NCBI GenBank assembly: GCA_023548195.1
Contig: JAJHZJ010000496.1
Location: forward strand, 11,871,070-11,935,069
From: Bettongia penicillata ogilbyi
Lineage: Eukaryota > Chordata > Mammalia > Diprotodontia > Potoroidae
Length of the DNA stretch: 64,000 bases
Direction: 5' to 3'
Shown: in pieces, positions 34,581 to 45,589 of the stretch
Layout of the letters: the number at the start of each line of letters is the position of its first letter
How positions within the stretch are numbered: the first letter of the stretch is position 1
Notes under the pieces: model-generated
The model's input: only the letters and a program-made list of their open reading frames with translations
Database searches by the model: none
What the model was told of the DNA's origin: nothing
Program-made: the position numbers and the translations under genes

Positions 34581-36235
34581 CCCAGAGATTACTATGTTCA
34601 AAGAAGGGATAATTTTGATTATAGGCAAACATCCATTGACTTGAACCCTCATTGTAGATATGCCAGGAGCCTTTTAAAGAATAAAATTCAGAAGCAACAC
34701 CTTATTGATAGACCAGGAAAAGGAAAATAAATTTTGAAAATAAAACACTTACTCTCTCTCTTTTTACATTGGTGAAGAGATATGGAAATTACATATTTTG
34801 TGAGAGGGTTAATATGCTGGTTGTTTTTGCTGAGCACATTTACTTTTCTTTCTAATCTCTTTGTTACAAGGACTGCTGAGTAGGGGAAAGGGGTGTATTA
34901 AGAAATAAAGATGATATAAGTACAAACTATATCAACAAAATTTTTTTTAAAAAATAAAGCATTTGGAATCAAAACAATTGATTTTTTTTTTTGAAGTAGG
35001 AAAACTATTTCACCTGCCACTTAGGAGGTTAAGGTCTAAACTTCAAGAGAATGATAAAGAATTTGAGGGGATTAAAATCCCTGGAAATTCATGATCCACG
35101 AGGAAGAAGACATTGCAAAGTTGTTGACATGTGCCCAAAGTGAAGTTTTGAAGGTTCATTCATTTCTTCATTATCTGCTGATTTTTCACTACCTCAGAAA
35201 TAGTAAAAAGTATTCTTTCTGTCTACTAAACTCTATTTGATCTTGCTACCCAACAAAAGAGTTGCTCTCTATAGCAGGATTCACTCCAGCACCAGACACT
35301 TTTTTCTTCTCCCTAGTAGGATGTTTTCTGGGTTCCTTTCCTCCCTAGCTTCCAGGACCAGAAAACAAAATTGAGCATAGCCCACATACAGCCATCCCCA
35401 TTCAACAGAACCATATCCTACAAAATCCTATTCAACTCTACACCCTCAGCAGCTCAGAAAAAAACATGAATCCCTGAACACCAATTATAGTCACTTTTTA
35501 ATGTCTTTTCCTCCTTTCCCCTCTCCTATGCCCATGATAAAAAATTTTTCCTGCACCCAGGCATGAACATCTCAAACGATTTAACTCCTAAAAACTTCAT
35601 AAGGGGCCATTCTTGAGATACAGAACTCATAGGATATGTAGTCCTATCAGTCACATAGGCCTATTGTATCTATATTGAGCCAAAACATACCTCCCAGAAA
35701 TTTCTCTTCATTAACTCTAGTTCTTCTCTCTAGAGCAAATTAGAATAAGCCTGGGTGAGTCTCAGCGAGAATATAATGACACTGAAGAACAATTTCAAAT
35801 GGCACAATGTGTCTGCATTCTTCTGCGAAACAGCAATAGCAAAGTAGCATTGCATAGAGCAATTATACACAGTGATATCATTTTAAGGAAAGCTTGGAGA
35901 GCCTGACAGAAGATAGAAGGAACTGTCCATGGTGCTGTGCCTTAAACTATGCGTCCAGTAGGGAAAGGACTGATAAACTGACCTTATTTTTTTTTTCAAC
36001 TATTCACATGTATCATAAAATTATCATAACTTGTGTCATCTTAAAAAATAAAGGACAATAATCAGGTAGATTACTTATCAGAATATTAAAGGTATAGTTT
36101 TCCTGGGTAAAAGTGGTCCAGATTTGCCTGGACCTAATGATTAGTTTTCTGTCTCTAGGAACATGGAATGAGGTTACTGCCACATCAAGGTGGGAGCCTT
36201 GAGAACCCATGAAGCTCAGATCTTCACTGTTTTTT
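34581..36235. other. Unassigned, largely non-repetitive DNA
   Basis: About 1.6 kb without a named repeat, the longest such stretch in the intergenic part. Only short A/T runs (34940-34990, 35988-35998) stand out. No exon is recognised. Confidence 0.4.
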
Positions 36236-36400
36236 CATGGGATCATAGATTTAGAATTTGGAGGGACATTGAAAACCAACCCTTTCATTTTGTAAAAGAG
36301 GAAACAGACCCAGAGAATATGGGACTTCTCAAAGTTACCCAAGTCATAAATATCAAAACCTGAATTTTAACCTAGTTCCTCCAATTCCAAAGCCACTTCA
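36236..36400 (-). repeat. Old tRNA-derived SINE with CR1-like tail
   Basis: Contains gggatcatagatttagaatt and gtaaaagaggaaacagaccc. Confidence 0.75.
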
Positions 36401-36439
36401 TGAATGAATAGTGTGTAGTGCAGTGTGTAGTTTGATAAT

Positions 36440-36600
36440 ATCCAAAAAGGTTTTGAAAGCAAATATTTTTCTTCATGTATTTCAATACAAATATTATACA
36501 ATACAATAATTATTGTATTATACAATACAATAACAAAAAATTATTATACAATATAAATATTATACAATACAAACAAGTATTTCAATACAAATACCTTGGA
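36440..36600. repeat. AT-rich repeat with palindromic units
   Basis: Recurring attatacaatacaa units on both strands. Confidence 0.75.
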
Positions 36601-36784
36601 GAAATTTAACATTTGGGGAAATCATTCTTAAAATACTAGGACTTGAAAGCCTGACATCTATAGTCACATCAGTAAGAAAGCCATGGAACATGCAAAAGAT
36701 GAGATTGAAATGAAGCCTAGGAAAATCATTTGGCATCATCTTGGCAAAACTAAAGAGGAAATAAGTAAACACATTTATCATTTA

Positions 36785-36970
36785 AGTGATGTGATGGATA
36801 GAGTTCCAGACTCGGAGTCAGAAAACCTGAGTGCAAATACTGATTTAGACACTTACTAGTTATTTGACCTTTCCAAGTCTCTTTACCTCTTTCTGAACCT
36901 CAGTCCCTTCCTCTACAAAATGGGGATAACAATCCTACCTGCCACATTGTAAGGATCAAATAGAATATGT
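36785..36970 (+). repeat. MIR-like CORE-SINE
   Basis: Contains tccagactcggagtcagaaa, cttactagttatttgacctt and acaaaatggggataacaatc. Confidence 0.8.
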
Positions 36971-37429
36971 GAGGAATGTTTTGCTCTCCTCCTTGTGGGG
37001 AGACACACATTTCACAATCCATGCAGAAATAAAGGATACTTTTAGAGCATTCTACAAGGGATTCCTTCACCAAACTCCTGACCTTTGCTTTAATTATATT
37101 CAGCAAGCTACACTCTGAATATTTAGACTTTTCTTTTCTCCTTTTGGGCCTCTTGTGCTCTGGGTTTCAGTAGGAAATCAGAATCTATGCAGAAAGAATG
37201 TCAGAGGCTTGAAGAAGCTCTGCTGTACACTTTTAAATCTAATCCCTTTCAACCTATTGAGTATTGAATATTCAGAACTGGTTTATGGACTCATGGCAAG
37301 GGACAAAAGTCATATTGGTAATAAGTAGGTGGGGAAAGAAATGGATCCTCTTATTTTTGAAAAATGCAGTCTGTTGCAAGTATGTTCCCTGTGGCACAAA
37401 TATCCAGATATCTAAATGAAAATTCAATT
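36971..37429. other. Unassigned DNA
   Basis: Nothing recognised. Confidence 0.35.
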
Positions 37430-38060
37430 CAGCAGGCATTTACTCATGCCATTTTGTGCTAGACACTGTGTTAGTTCCTGTGGATACAAAGACAAAAAGA
37501 CACTGACCACTAGGAGTTCACATTCAACTTAGTATAATATGTACACAAATAATGCAAAGAAGTTTCAGGAGGAAGAGAGAATGGCAACTGGAGGAATAAG
37601 CAAAGGTTTCTTGGAGGAGGTGGCACCTGGACTGAAGTTAGAATGAAATCAAGGGATGGAGGGGAAGAAGGAGTACATACCAGGGATAGGGAACATCTTG
37701 TACAAAGGCATGGATATGTGTGTTTGTTTGGCGGGGGCGGGGGGGGGCCACAAGTTCTAGGAAGAGCTAGTAGACAAGTTTGCCTGAAGTGTAGCATACA
37801 TGAAGGAATGAAATGTTAAGTAAGTCTAGAAAGGTAAGTGGGAATCAGATTGGGAAGGACTTTAAATGCCACACTGAGAAGTTTGTACTTTATCCTAGAA
37901 ACAATAGGAAGACACTGAAGGTTTTTAAGGAAGCGAATGGCATGTGTTTTAGAAATCTCTACTTGACATATGTATGGAGGGTAGATTGTAAAGGAGAGAG
38001 ACTTGAGGCAGAGAGATCAATCAATTCAATCTCAAGTCTGCTTCAATAGTCCAGACAAGA
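37430..38060 (-). repeat. L2 LINE 3' UTR, long copy
   Basis: Contains agcaggcatttactcatgcc, ggaggaggtggcacctggac, tgggaaggactttaaatgcc and ttgcttc-like late text in order. A G-run (gcgggggcgggggggggcc) lies at 37731-37749. Confidence 0.7.
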
Positions 38061-38084
38061 GGCAGTGTCCAAACAGCTCTCAGG

Positions 38085-38240
38085 GTTCTCTGTCTCCTGA
38101 AATTACTTGTCTATATACACATGGTAGCTCCCTAGTAGAATATAAACTCCAAGAGGGCAGGAAATATTTATTTTTGTGTTGGCTTCCCTAGTATCTGGCA
38201 CAAAATATTCATTACTCATAAATGTTTATTGAATTGAATT
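38085..38240 (+). repeat. L2 LINE 3' end
   Basis: Contains ataaactccaagagggcagg and ctagtatctggcacaaaata. It faces the previous L2 on the other strand. Confidence 0.8.
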
Positions 38241-38499
38241 CTCACTTGGATATCTGACTATTTATCCATCAAAGAATAAAAAGGTCTTAGCTAAAGTATG
38301 ATAGTGTGAGGAGAGAGGGTATCAATCTAATGCAAGAGATGCTGACATCTGTCCCCTGGTCCATATATGTCTCAAATGCACTACCTTCCTTTTCAAAGGC
38401 CAGTGAAACTTCATGCTTTGCTATATCACATCCCTTTTTTCTAGTTTTTCTTTTACACCTGTGATATTAAGTATAATCTTCCCTTTTTAAATACCTTGG

Positions 38500-38800
38500 A
38501 CACGTTACAACCTTCATGAGTCCCAATAAATTCATTTGTAAAATGAAGGTGTTGGACTAGATCCATTGTGTCAAACTCAAACAGAAACATACCCCTATGG
38601 GCTGCATATAGATTACAAAAACACAAATTAACATTATCTATATTTATTGTATTTTTTTAACATTTCCCAATTCCATTTTATTCTGGTTCTGTCTATACAG
38701 CATGCAGCCTACAGACCATGAGTTTGAAAGCTCTGGTCTAAATGACTTCTAAGGTTCATCCTTTCCAGATTTAGATCCATAATCCTGTGATCTAAGTAAA
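38500..38800 (+). repeat. Old tRNA-derived SINE split by a hAT-like insert
   Basis: The left part ends with gaaggtgttggactagat near 38561. The right part resumes with tctaaatgacttctaaggtt near 38736 and ends with atccataatcctgtgatc. Confidence 0.7.
38562..38736. mobile_element. Short non-autonomous hAT-like element (MITE)
   Basis: About 175 bases with inverted ends (left ccattgtgtcaaactc, right gagtttgaaagctctgg) and likely 8-bp-like flanking duplication of SINE sequence (gactagat against tctaaatg). No transposase. Ends of the tgtcaaactc type are common in mammalian hAT elements. Confidence 0.6.
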
Positions 38801-39364
38801 GATCATGAACATATATCCTTGTTAGAAAGAGACCCTAAAAGGTCTCCTTCCTCTTACTAGAAGTCTAATCAGGTCTATTGATTAATTGGTTAAAGTGAGG
38901 GATGTCAAAATCTCCCTTAAATTACCATCAATCTCTACTTCATATGCATGTGTGTGTACACACATGCATACACATAAAACACAAACATACACTACTCTCT
39001 TCATTGTCTAAATAATATTTCCCATTAGGCATTTTTAAAAACCTCCACCAATTATCTTCCCCTTAATTTCTGCTCTCCATTTTAAATTTTTTTTCTGACA
39101 TTCCCCCTTCTTTTATGGTCAACTTGAGCTTTGTACTGACTTCTGCATCCTATCTCAGAATAGTCTATCCCCTCTATACCCACCATCCTACATAAAAAGT
39201 TGGATCTTCTTTCACAGGTGTCTCCCCTTGCAACAGTGCTAAGGGAGTTGAAGTCTCAGGCAAGTACTGGTTAACCCAGTCTAGGTGGTCTAGCCTAGCC
39301 TAGTCTGTCCCACCTCCTATCCCAGCAACCTGACCGCTTCAAGTCAGGTGTCTGCTATATTCTT
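38801..39364. other. Unassigned DNA with a short TG/CA repeat at 38945-38990
   Basis: The repeat reads gcatgtgtgtgtacacacat. A C/T-rich part at 39050-39200 could be a decayed LINE. Confidence 0.35.
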
Positions 39365-40060
39365 ACAAAATCAGAATCTTTGAGTGGGAAGGGACCTCAC
39401 AGGCCATTTAGGCCAAGCTGTATCTGAAACAAAAGTTCTTTCTACAATATTGCCAACAAATAGTCTTCTAGGCTCTACTTACTCCAGTAATGAGGAACTT
39501 ACTACCAAAGGAGGTGGCCTATTCCACTTTGAGGATGCTTTAATTGTTGGGAAATTTTTCCTTGTATTGAGTTAAAATATGCCTCTGCAACTTCCACTGA
39601 TTGCTTCTAGATCTGCTTTGTGACGTCTAACAAAAAAAAGTCTATTTCTTCTAAGTGCTAGCCATTCAAATACTTGGAGATAGTTATATCTCATCCCACC
39701 TAAAATCATCCTTTATCCAAGCTGAATATCCTCAATGTCTTCAATAAACCAATATTTATATAATATGATTTCCTATCCCTTCATTATCCAGAATGCCCTC
39801 CTATATTTGTTTCCTGGTTTATTGATGCCTTTCCAAGACATGGCACTGACACCATATTCCAGATGTGGACTAACCAAGGGAGAATGGAGAGATATTATCA
39901 CTACCTTAGTCTCTGGAGGCATCCAAAGAGCGCAGTGGATTGTTCTGGCTGCCACATCTCATAGAGTTTGACGTCTACTAAAATTCTCAGGTCTATCCCC
40001 CATGAACTGTTGTCTGACTATTTATATCTCTCACCATGCACTTGAAAAGTTGAGGTTTTC
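39365..40060 (-). repeat. L3/CR1-like LINE 3' region
   Basis: Contains tgagtgggaagggacctcac, ggtggcctattccactttga, caaatacttggagatagtta, atattccagatgtggactaa and ctggctgccacatctcatag, the long reverse-strand CR1/L3 order. It is the longest such copy in the window. Confidence 0.8.
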
Positions 40061-40062
40061 AA

Positions 40063-40145
40063 CCACTGAACTCAAAATCAAATACCTGAGTTCAAGTACA
40101 GTTCTGTCAGATGCTTACTAGTTCTGTGACCATAAGTAAATCACA
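40063..40145 (+). repeat. tRNA-derived SINE head fragment
   Basis: Contains acctgagttcaagtacagtt and tgcttactagttctgtgacc. Confidence 0.65.
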
Positions 40146-40164
40146 ACTACAAGCTCCAAAACAC

Positions 40165-40760
40165 AAACATTAAGAGCAATGCAAATTAAAATATATCTGA
40201 AATTGGTAATAATAACCATTGAAAACAATAATAATAAAATACAAAAAGAATCAAAGCTAGAGGAGTTGTTAGGACATAGGTAGCTTGATATACTGTTTAA
40301 AAAGTTCTGAACTGGCACAACCATGCTGGTAAAGAATTTTGAGTTATTAAAGAAATGTCACTAAATCATTCATATCTCTTGGTTCAGAAATCCTACCCTT
40401 GGGTATATTCCCCAAAGAGGTCCCATATGCAACAAAACATTCACAGAAGCAATCTTTCCAGTAGCAAAAAAAAAAAAAAAAAAAAGGAAATAAAGTGAGT
40501 GCCCATCGAGAGAGGAGTGATTAAACAATGTCTATGAATGCAATGGGGCATTATTTTGTCATGCCAAATACAAATGAGGGCTTCAGAGAAACCAGATGCC
40601 TCACTGACATTTTTCTGAGTCTTTGTGATGATCAAGTTCTCAATATTTTCCCTAATATGCTGAATCTTATTGTGGATGGAAATGTACTAAGCCCAGTAAT
40701 TTATTCCCTGTGCCTAAAGTAGTTCATCTGTGGTTTCTCCACCTATGAAGACCAAAATAA
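40165..40760 (+). repeat. L1 3' part
   Basis: Contains aagagcaatgcaaattaaaa, atggtatattcc-like text (gggtatattccccaaagagg) and atgaatgcaatggggcatta. A run of 20 A occurs at 40466-40485. Confidence 0.75.
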
Positions 40761-40912
40761 TTATTCAAAGGCAATTGGGAGCTGCTCATTATGAACAGTG
40801 ATAAATCGAGAACAGTTGGTAGAGATGGGAGGCAGCAAAGTACAATGGAAGAGCATGGACTCTGAAATCACAGAACCTGCATTCAAATTCCACTTCTGAC
40901 ATCTACTACATG

Positions 40913-41661
40913 TTGTTGTTATGTGTTCGTACTTTGTTTTCTAAGAAGACCATGACATCAGAGAAATGATAACATGACTTGCACTTGACTTTGTTTTGAT
41001 TGAAGGAGGGCACCAGCTTCACTTTCTCCTCCTGAACCATCTAGATCCAGTAGCCAGATATTCATTAGGATGAATGGAGATGGCCCAGGATGCAATGGGA
41101 GACGTTGGCCTTTTCAGGTACACATTTAGAGGGAGGAAACGCCCATTGAGTGAATAGACCTCTTTAAGAACTAGTCAGGGAATGACCCTTTCAATGAGGA
41201 AAAGAAAAAATAATTAAATCATACTGGGAGGGAAAGAGAAACTGTTACTATTGATAATCACTCCAAGGCAGCCATTAAGTGGAGCTTGGGCAGGCACCTA
41301 TTGTTGTGCAAACAATGGCCTTCATAGTGCACAGGGTTTAAGCTTTTGGGAACCACCCCAGGAGGCAAGGAAGGAAGGGAGGGAGTGAGGGAGGGAGAGA
41401 GAGAGGAAGGAAGGAAGGTCATCTAGCCAGTATACCCCAAAGGAAGGGGAGAGGGGGACAGAAAGGAGAAGATAAGCTAGGTTACCTGGTTAGCTGGGTC
41501 CCCACTCAGGCAGTTCAGTCTACTCACAGATTGTGGTCCTTCATTTTTGAAGAAGACCATGACATCAGAGAAATGATGACATGGCTTGCTTCTGACTTTG
41601 TTCTGAGTGGGAAAGGGCTGTGCTGGTGAACAGCCTCACTTTCTCCTCCTGGGTCATCTCC
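40913..41661 (-). mobile_element. Non-autonomous retroposon with RTE-like 3' tail and direct repeats
   Basis: On the - strand it ends with gtcatggtcttcttagaaaa and a CAACAA tail, similar to the 3' ends of the RTE elements in this window (gatgtcattttgttcctctt, then caaaaacaaagg). A segment of about 100 bases occurs twice in the same orientation, near 40937-41041 and 41544-41657. No ORF of note. I know no exact family name. Confidence 0.7.
41360..41420. repeat. GGAA/GGGA purine tract
   Basis: ggaaggaagggagggagtga and similar units inside the retroposon. Confidence 0.85.
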
Positions 41662-41839
41662 CTACTACATGTGTGACTTTGGACAAGTCACTTGCCCCGG
41701 GCCTCAGTTTCTTCATCTCTAAGATAAGGGGGATAGATAACTAGAATGGCTCTAAGGTCTTTTCAGCTCTAAACCTATGATGTTATGAATTCATTTTTAT
41801 TCAGGTTAATCTGACCGATAATAATATCCCCCACTATAT

Positions 41840-41892
41840 ATCTATTACATATATGTATATATACATACATATATATATATATATATATTTAG
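41840..41892. repeat. TA-rich microsatellite
   Basis: tacatatatgtatatataca is followed by about ten ta units. Confidence 0.9.
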
Positions 41893-42054
41893 CTCAGTTT
41901 CACATTCTGAGCTATTACTAATAAATTGGTCATCTAAGACTTATGTGGATGTTTACCATTGTATGTAACTTTTTTTTGGTCAGGACCATGTAATTTCACT
42001 GTTTTGAACCCCCAAAATAGAAACTCTACCAATACTGATAAGCAATTTTTGTTC

Positions 42055-42190
42055 TTAGAGAACTGTGTGGGGCATTGAAAGAAACTAAGTGATTTATCCA
42101 GTCATACTTTCACTTTGTCAGAGGCAAGATTTGAAATCAGGACTTCCCGACTCAGAGGCCAGCTTTCTATCCACTGCTTCTCTTCATGTG
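42055..42190 (-). repeat. tRNA-derived SINE
   Basis: Contains agatttgaaatcaggacttc and gaggccagctttctatccac. Confidence 0.75.
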
Positions 42191-42404
42191 GTCATGCTTT
42201 TTAAATAAGAAGGTTCATTCTCAATCAGTAGGATATCTGCTTTCTATTGTTTTTTTTTCTAAGAATGATAATTAGATTTCCTCTGAACCATTCCACATTC
42301 CCTTGCTTAATCATCCTTGTAACTAATGGCAACCACATGAAAGATGTCTGAAATAGGATTGCTATCTAATCATAGCTAACTGGCCCACTATGGGACTGGT
42401 AATC

Positions 42405-42705
42405 AGAGAACCACAGAATTACAGAAATAGAAAAGACCTCAGAGGTCATCCAGTCCAACCTAAGTCTAAACAAAAGTCTCTGACAAGCAGTAATCCATCC
42501 TCTTTTTGATGGCTTTCATTCATATGAAATTCATTATCCTTTCAAACCAATCTATTCCACTTTGGGGTAGTATTCACAGTAAGGAAGTTTTTTCCTTCCA
42601 TCAAGCCTAAGTTTGTCTATTTACAACCCCCACCCATTTTTCCTAGTTTTACTTCATGGGGTCAAGTCTAGTCCCTTTTCTACAGGCTGTCTACTGCATC
42701 ATTAT
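42405..42705 (-). repeat. L3/CR1-like LINE 3' end
   Basis: Contains gacctcagaggtcatccagt, ctattccactttggggtagt and aaggaagttttttccttcca. Confidence 0.8.
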
Positions 42706-42709
42706 CACT

Positions 42710-43180
42710 GTGCTCTGGGAGACCTTGGGCCCTTTAGGCTCAGGTCTTTGCAGGCACTCACTTAGGGTGAATAGGCCCGTTTAAGAAGTAGCCAGGGCAT
42801 GGCCCCTTTAATGAGGTCAAGAAAAAGAAAGACATAAGGCTGGATGGGAAAACCAACAGTTATTATAATCACTGTCTACCTAGGAGGGTCCAGAGGAGTC
42901 CTCAGGCAAGGCCCCAATGGAGTCCCAGTTTCAGAGTGCAGTAGGTTTAAAGGGAGGAGAGGGGAAGAGGGGAGGGGTTGGGGGAGGGTGGAGGGGAGAG
43001 TGAAATAGGAAAGGAGCCAGTAAAATCCAAGTCATCCTGGGTCATCGCCAGTCATCCTGAGGTCACTGGATTCAGATGGCTCTGGAGAAGTGAGGCTGGT
43101 GACCTGCATAGCCCTCCCTCACTCAAAACAAAGTCAAGTGCAAGTCATGTCATCACTTCTCTGATGGCATGGTCTTCCAC
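42710..43180. mobile_element. Relative of the 40.9-41.7 kb retroposon, rearranged
   Basis: Positions 42712-42830 match the middle of that element in the same orientation (gtttaagaagtagccaggg against ctttaagaactagtcaggg). Positions 43036-43177 match its repeated end module in the opposite orientation (cactcaaaacaaagtcaagt). A G-rich tract lies at 42950-43010. Confidence 0.6.
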
Positions 43181-43599
43181 AGTGCTCTATCAGGGTTTTG
43201 TTGGAGCAGCTCTTGCTGGTCTATGAGAGCCAGTTGTTAAATTTTCAGTTTGAGCATTTATTTATACCTCAGAAATGGGCAAATACTACAAATATGGCTT
43301 GATTTATAATTTTCTTGATTGTCTAGACTTAAGAAAGTGATGGAGAAAATAGTAATGATGCAGATTAAACTTAAATGTGTTTTTTCCAGGGTTATTTTTT
43401 AAACATTTATCAGCACACAGACCCCAATTCATTAAGCTAAACATTCCAATATTAAAACATTGTGCAACTATACCTGTATGCACATTCATACACTCAAATG
43501 GGTGTGAGTATAGACAGGAATTATTATTTATTTCCACTTGTCACAGTGTGTTTCAACCATTCTTCTAGGCTGGTTAGCTAAAGAGATGAAAGTACTGTA
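43181..43599. other. Unassigned DNA
   Basis: Nothing recognised. Confidence 0.3.
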
Positions 43600-43930
43600 T
43601 AAATGATGCAATATCTGATCTAGAAAAGGGAAGAAATATGTTCTGCTTGGTCCCAGAGAGTAGAATAAAGAAGAATGGATGGAAATGGTAAAGAGGCAGA
43701 TTTACACTTGAATTAGGAAATACTTCCCAATCATCGTAGTTATCCAAAAGTGGAATGTACTGTCTCAGGAGATAGTGTTTTCCCCATCAGTGAAAGTGTT
43801 CAAGAAGAAATCAGAGTACCACTTGTCAAGAATGACCTAGAGCAGATTCTCTTTCAGATATGGGAAGGGTTGGATGGATGACCTCTAAATTCCTCTTCAC
43901 CATTGAGATTCTGGGTGTCTGAAATCACTG
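43600..43930 (+). repeat. L3/CR1-like LINE 3' end
   Basis: Contains ctgcttggtcccagagagta, ccaaaagtggaatgtactgt and ttcaccattgagattctggg. Confidence 0.8.
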
Positions 43931-44289
43931 GCTCTATTTCTTACGCAGCTCAATCAGCTTTAGAATAAGCAGTGAACCAGTTCAGAGAATATGTGTGCCC
44001 CTAGGATCTCTAGAGAGTTAAAGATAAAGAAAATTTTCAGTGACAAACCTTGTTTCTAAAATGACTCTATAGGCAGTGAATTCACCACTCCTGCCCATTC
44101 TCACCTTAGTCCCCCAAAACTACACAATTATTTTTTGTCTGCTTCATGGTAAAGAAAGAGAAATCTGTGGTCTATAATGATCTTAGAGCACCCTCTAATG
44201 GACCAAGAGGAAATCAGCAAAGACTACTGAAGCAAGCCAAGTTGACCTTTTATTTTGTGGGGAGAGGGGAAGGGTGTCATAATAATATA
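43931..44289. other. Unassigned DNA
   Basis: Nothing recognised. Confidence 0.3.
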
Positions 44290-44960
44290 ATTAAAAGGTC
44301 ACCTACTCCAATCTGTGCCTGAATCAGGAATCTCCTCTACAACAACCCTGACAAGTAGTATAGTGAAAGGCTCTCCCCTTCTGGATGAAAATCTAGGTTT
44401 CAATCCTAACTCTGACACTATAAAAGGTTGAGAGCTTTGGCAAGTCACTTTGAATACCCACAAGATATCTTAGAGAATAGAAGTGCCCAAGAACACTTTC
44501 TTGGCTTAAAAGACAGGGACAAACTTCTGGGTCTCAACTTCATTACTGTAAAATGAAGTGGTATGATCGGATGACCTTCAAGATTTGTTCTAACTCCAAA
44601 GCCTACATTCCTAAGTGGTCATCCAGTCTCTATTTGAAGACTTCCAGAGATAAGGAAGGAACATGTCACTTCTTAAGGCCATATTTGTTTAATTGTTATC
44701 AAATGTTTCATCAAATGGAGCCAAAAATCTGCCTCCCATAGATTCTACCCATTGGTTCTAGTTCTACCCTCTAGGGTTATGAAGAAACCTAATTCTCTCT
44801 TTCACATGACAGCCTTACAGATTCTTGGAAAGGTCATCATATCCCTTCTTAAGTCTTCTGTTTTCTGGGCTAAGTAGCTGCAGACCCTTCAACTGATCCT
44901 CAAGTCTCCTCGGTCACCTTGCTGGACCTATTTAAATATCTCTTACAATAAAAGTGAAAA
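44290..44960 (-). repeat. L3/CR1-like LINE 3' part, split by a SINE at about 44350-44610
   Basis: CR1 text stops at acaaccctgacaagtagt and resumes at aagtggtcatccagtctcta, with aagt(a/g)gt on both sides. The right part continues with ggttctagttctaccctcta and cttcaactgatcctcaagtc. Confidence 0.8.
44350..44610 (+). repeat. Old tRNA-derived SINE inserted in the CR1 element
   Basis: Contains ctaggtttcaatcctaactc, gagctttggcaagtcacttt and gatgaccttcaagatttgtt, ending at the CR1 junction. Confidence 0.75.
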
Positions 44961-45580
44961 AAAAAGTCCCAGAGAACAAATAATAACACATATTTTCTCC
45001 CTTTTGATGGGGGGAAGTGCTACTAGGAAGGAATATTATATACATTATCAGATACAATCTTTTGTGTCCGTTACTTTTGTTTATTTTTGCCATGGAACAG
45101 AATATGGAAATGTGTCATGTCTAAAGATACAAATGCATTAATAATCTTTTTTTAACTAATGCAAATGAAATTTTGGGGAAACTAAGCTCCTACAGCCTTC
45201 TGAGGGGTAAAGAAGAGAGACTGACCAATACAGACAGTGATGCAGACAGAAAAACCAAGAAACAGAGACAGAGACAGTCCTTCTAGAACTTGTTTGGTGC
45301 TGTAAGACTAAGAATCTGGTGTCAGGCAATGTGAATTATTTAATCCAAGCCCTAAAGGTGAGGGGCGAGGTGGCTTGGACAGCATGAACCAAGATCTGGG
45401 AAAGGAGAAAACAATTAATTCCTGCTCTTCTCACTCTAGGCTTGGACATCTGGCATTTACTCCAAGATTTTTCTATTTCTGTAAGTTGTTCATAATTTCT
45501 GATTTTTATGGTAACTTAAAAGCCTTCTTACCCTTGATATAAAACTTCTACCATTCATAACTTTTATGTGAATTGGGTTT
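44961..45580. other. Unassigned DNA
   Basis: A short GACA-rich patch is at 45245-45275. No gene seen. Confidence 0.35.
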
Positions 45581-45589
45581 GTATACTTG

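Larger units (their letters stand above)
40835..41795 (+). repeat. Old tRNA-derived SINE split by a 749-bp retroposon
   Basis: The head is at 40835-40912 (gaagagcatggactctgaaa, attcaaattccacttctgac). The rest is at 41662-41795 (tgtgactttggacaagtcac, cttttcagctctaaacctat). The 10-base ctactacatg flanks the insert on both sides (40903-40912 and 41662-41671). Confidence 0.85.
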
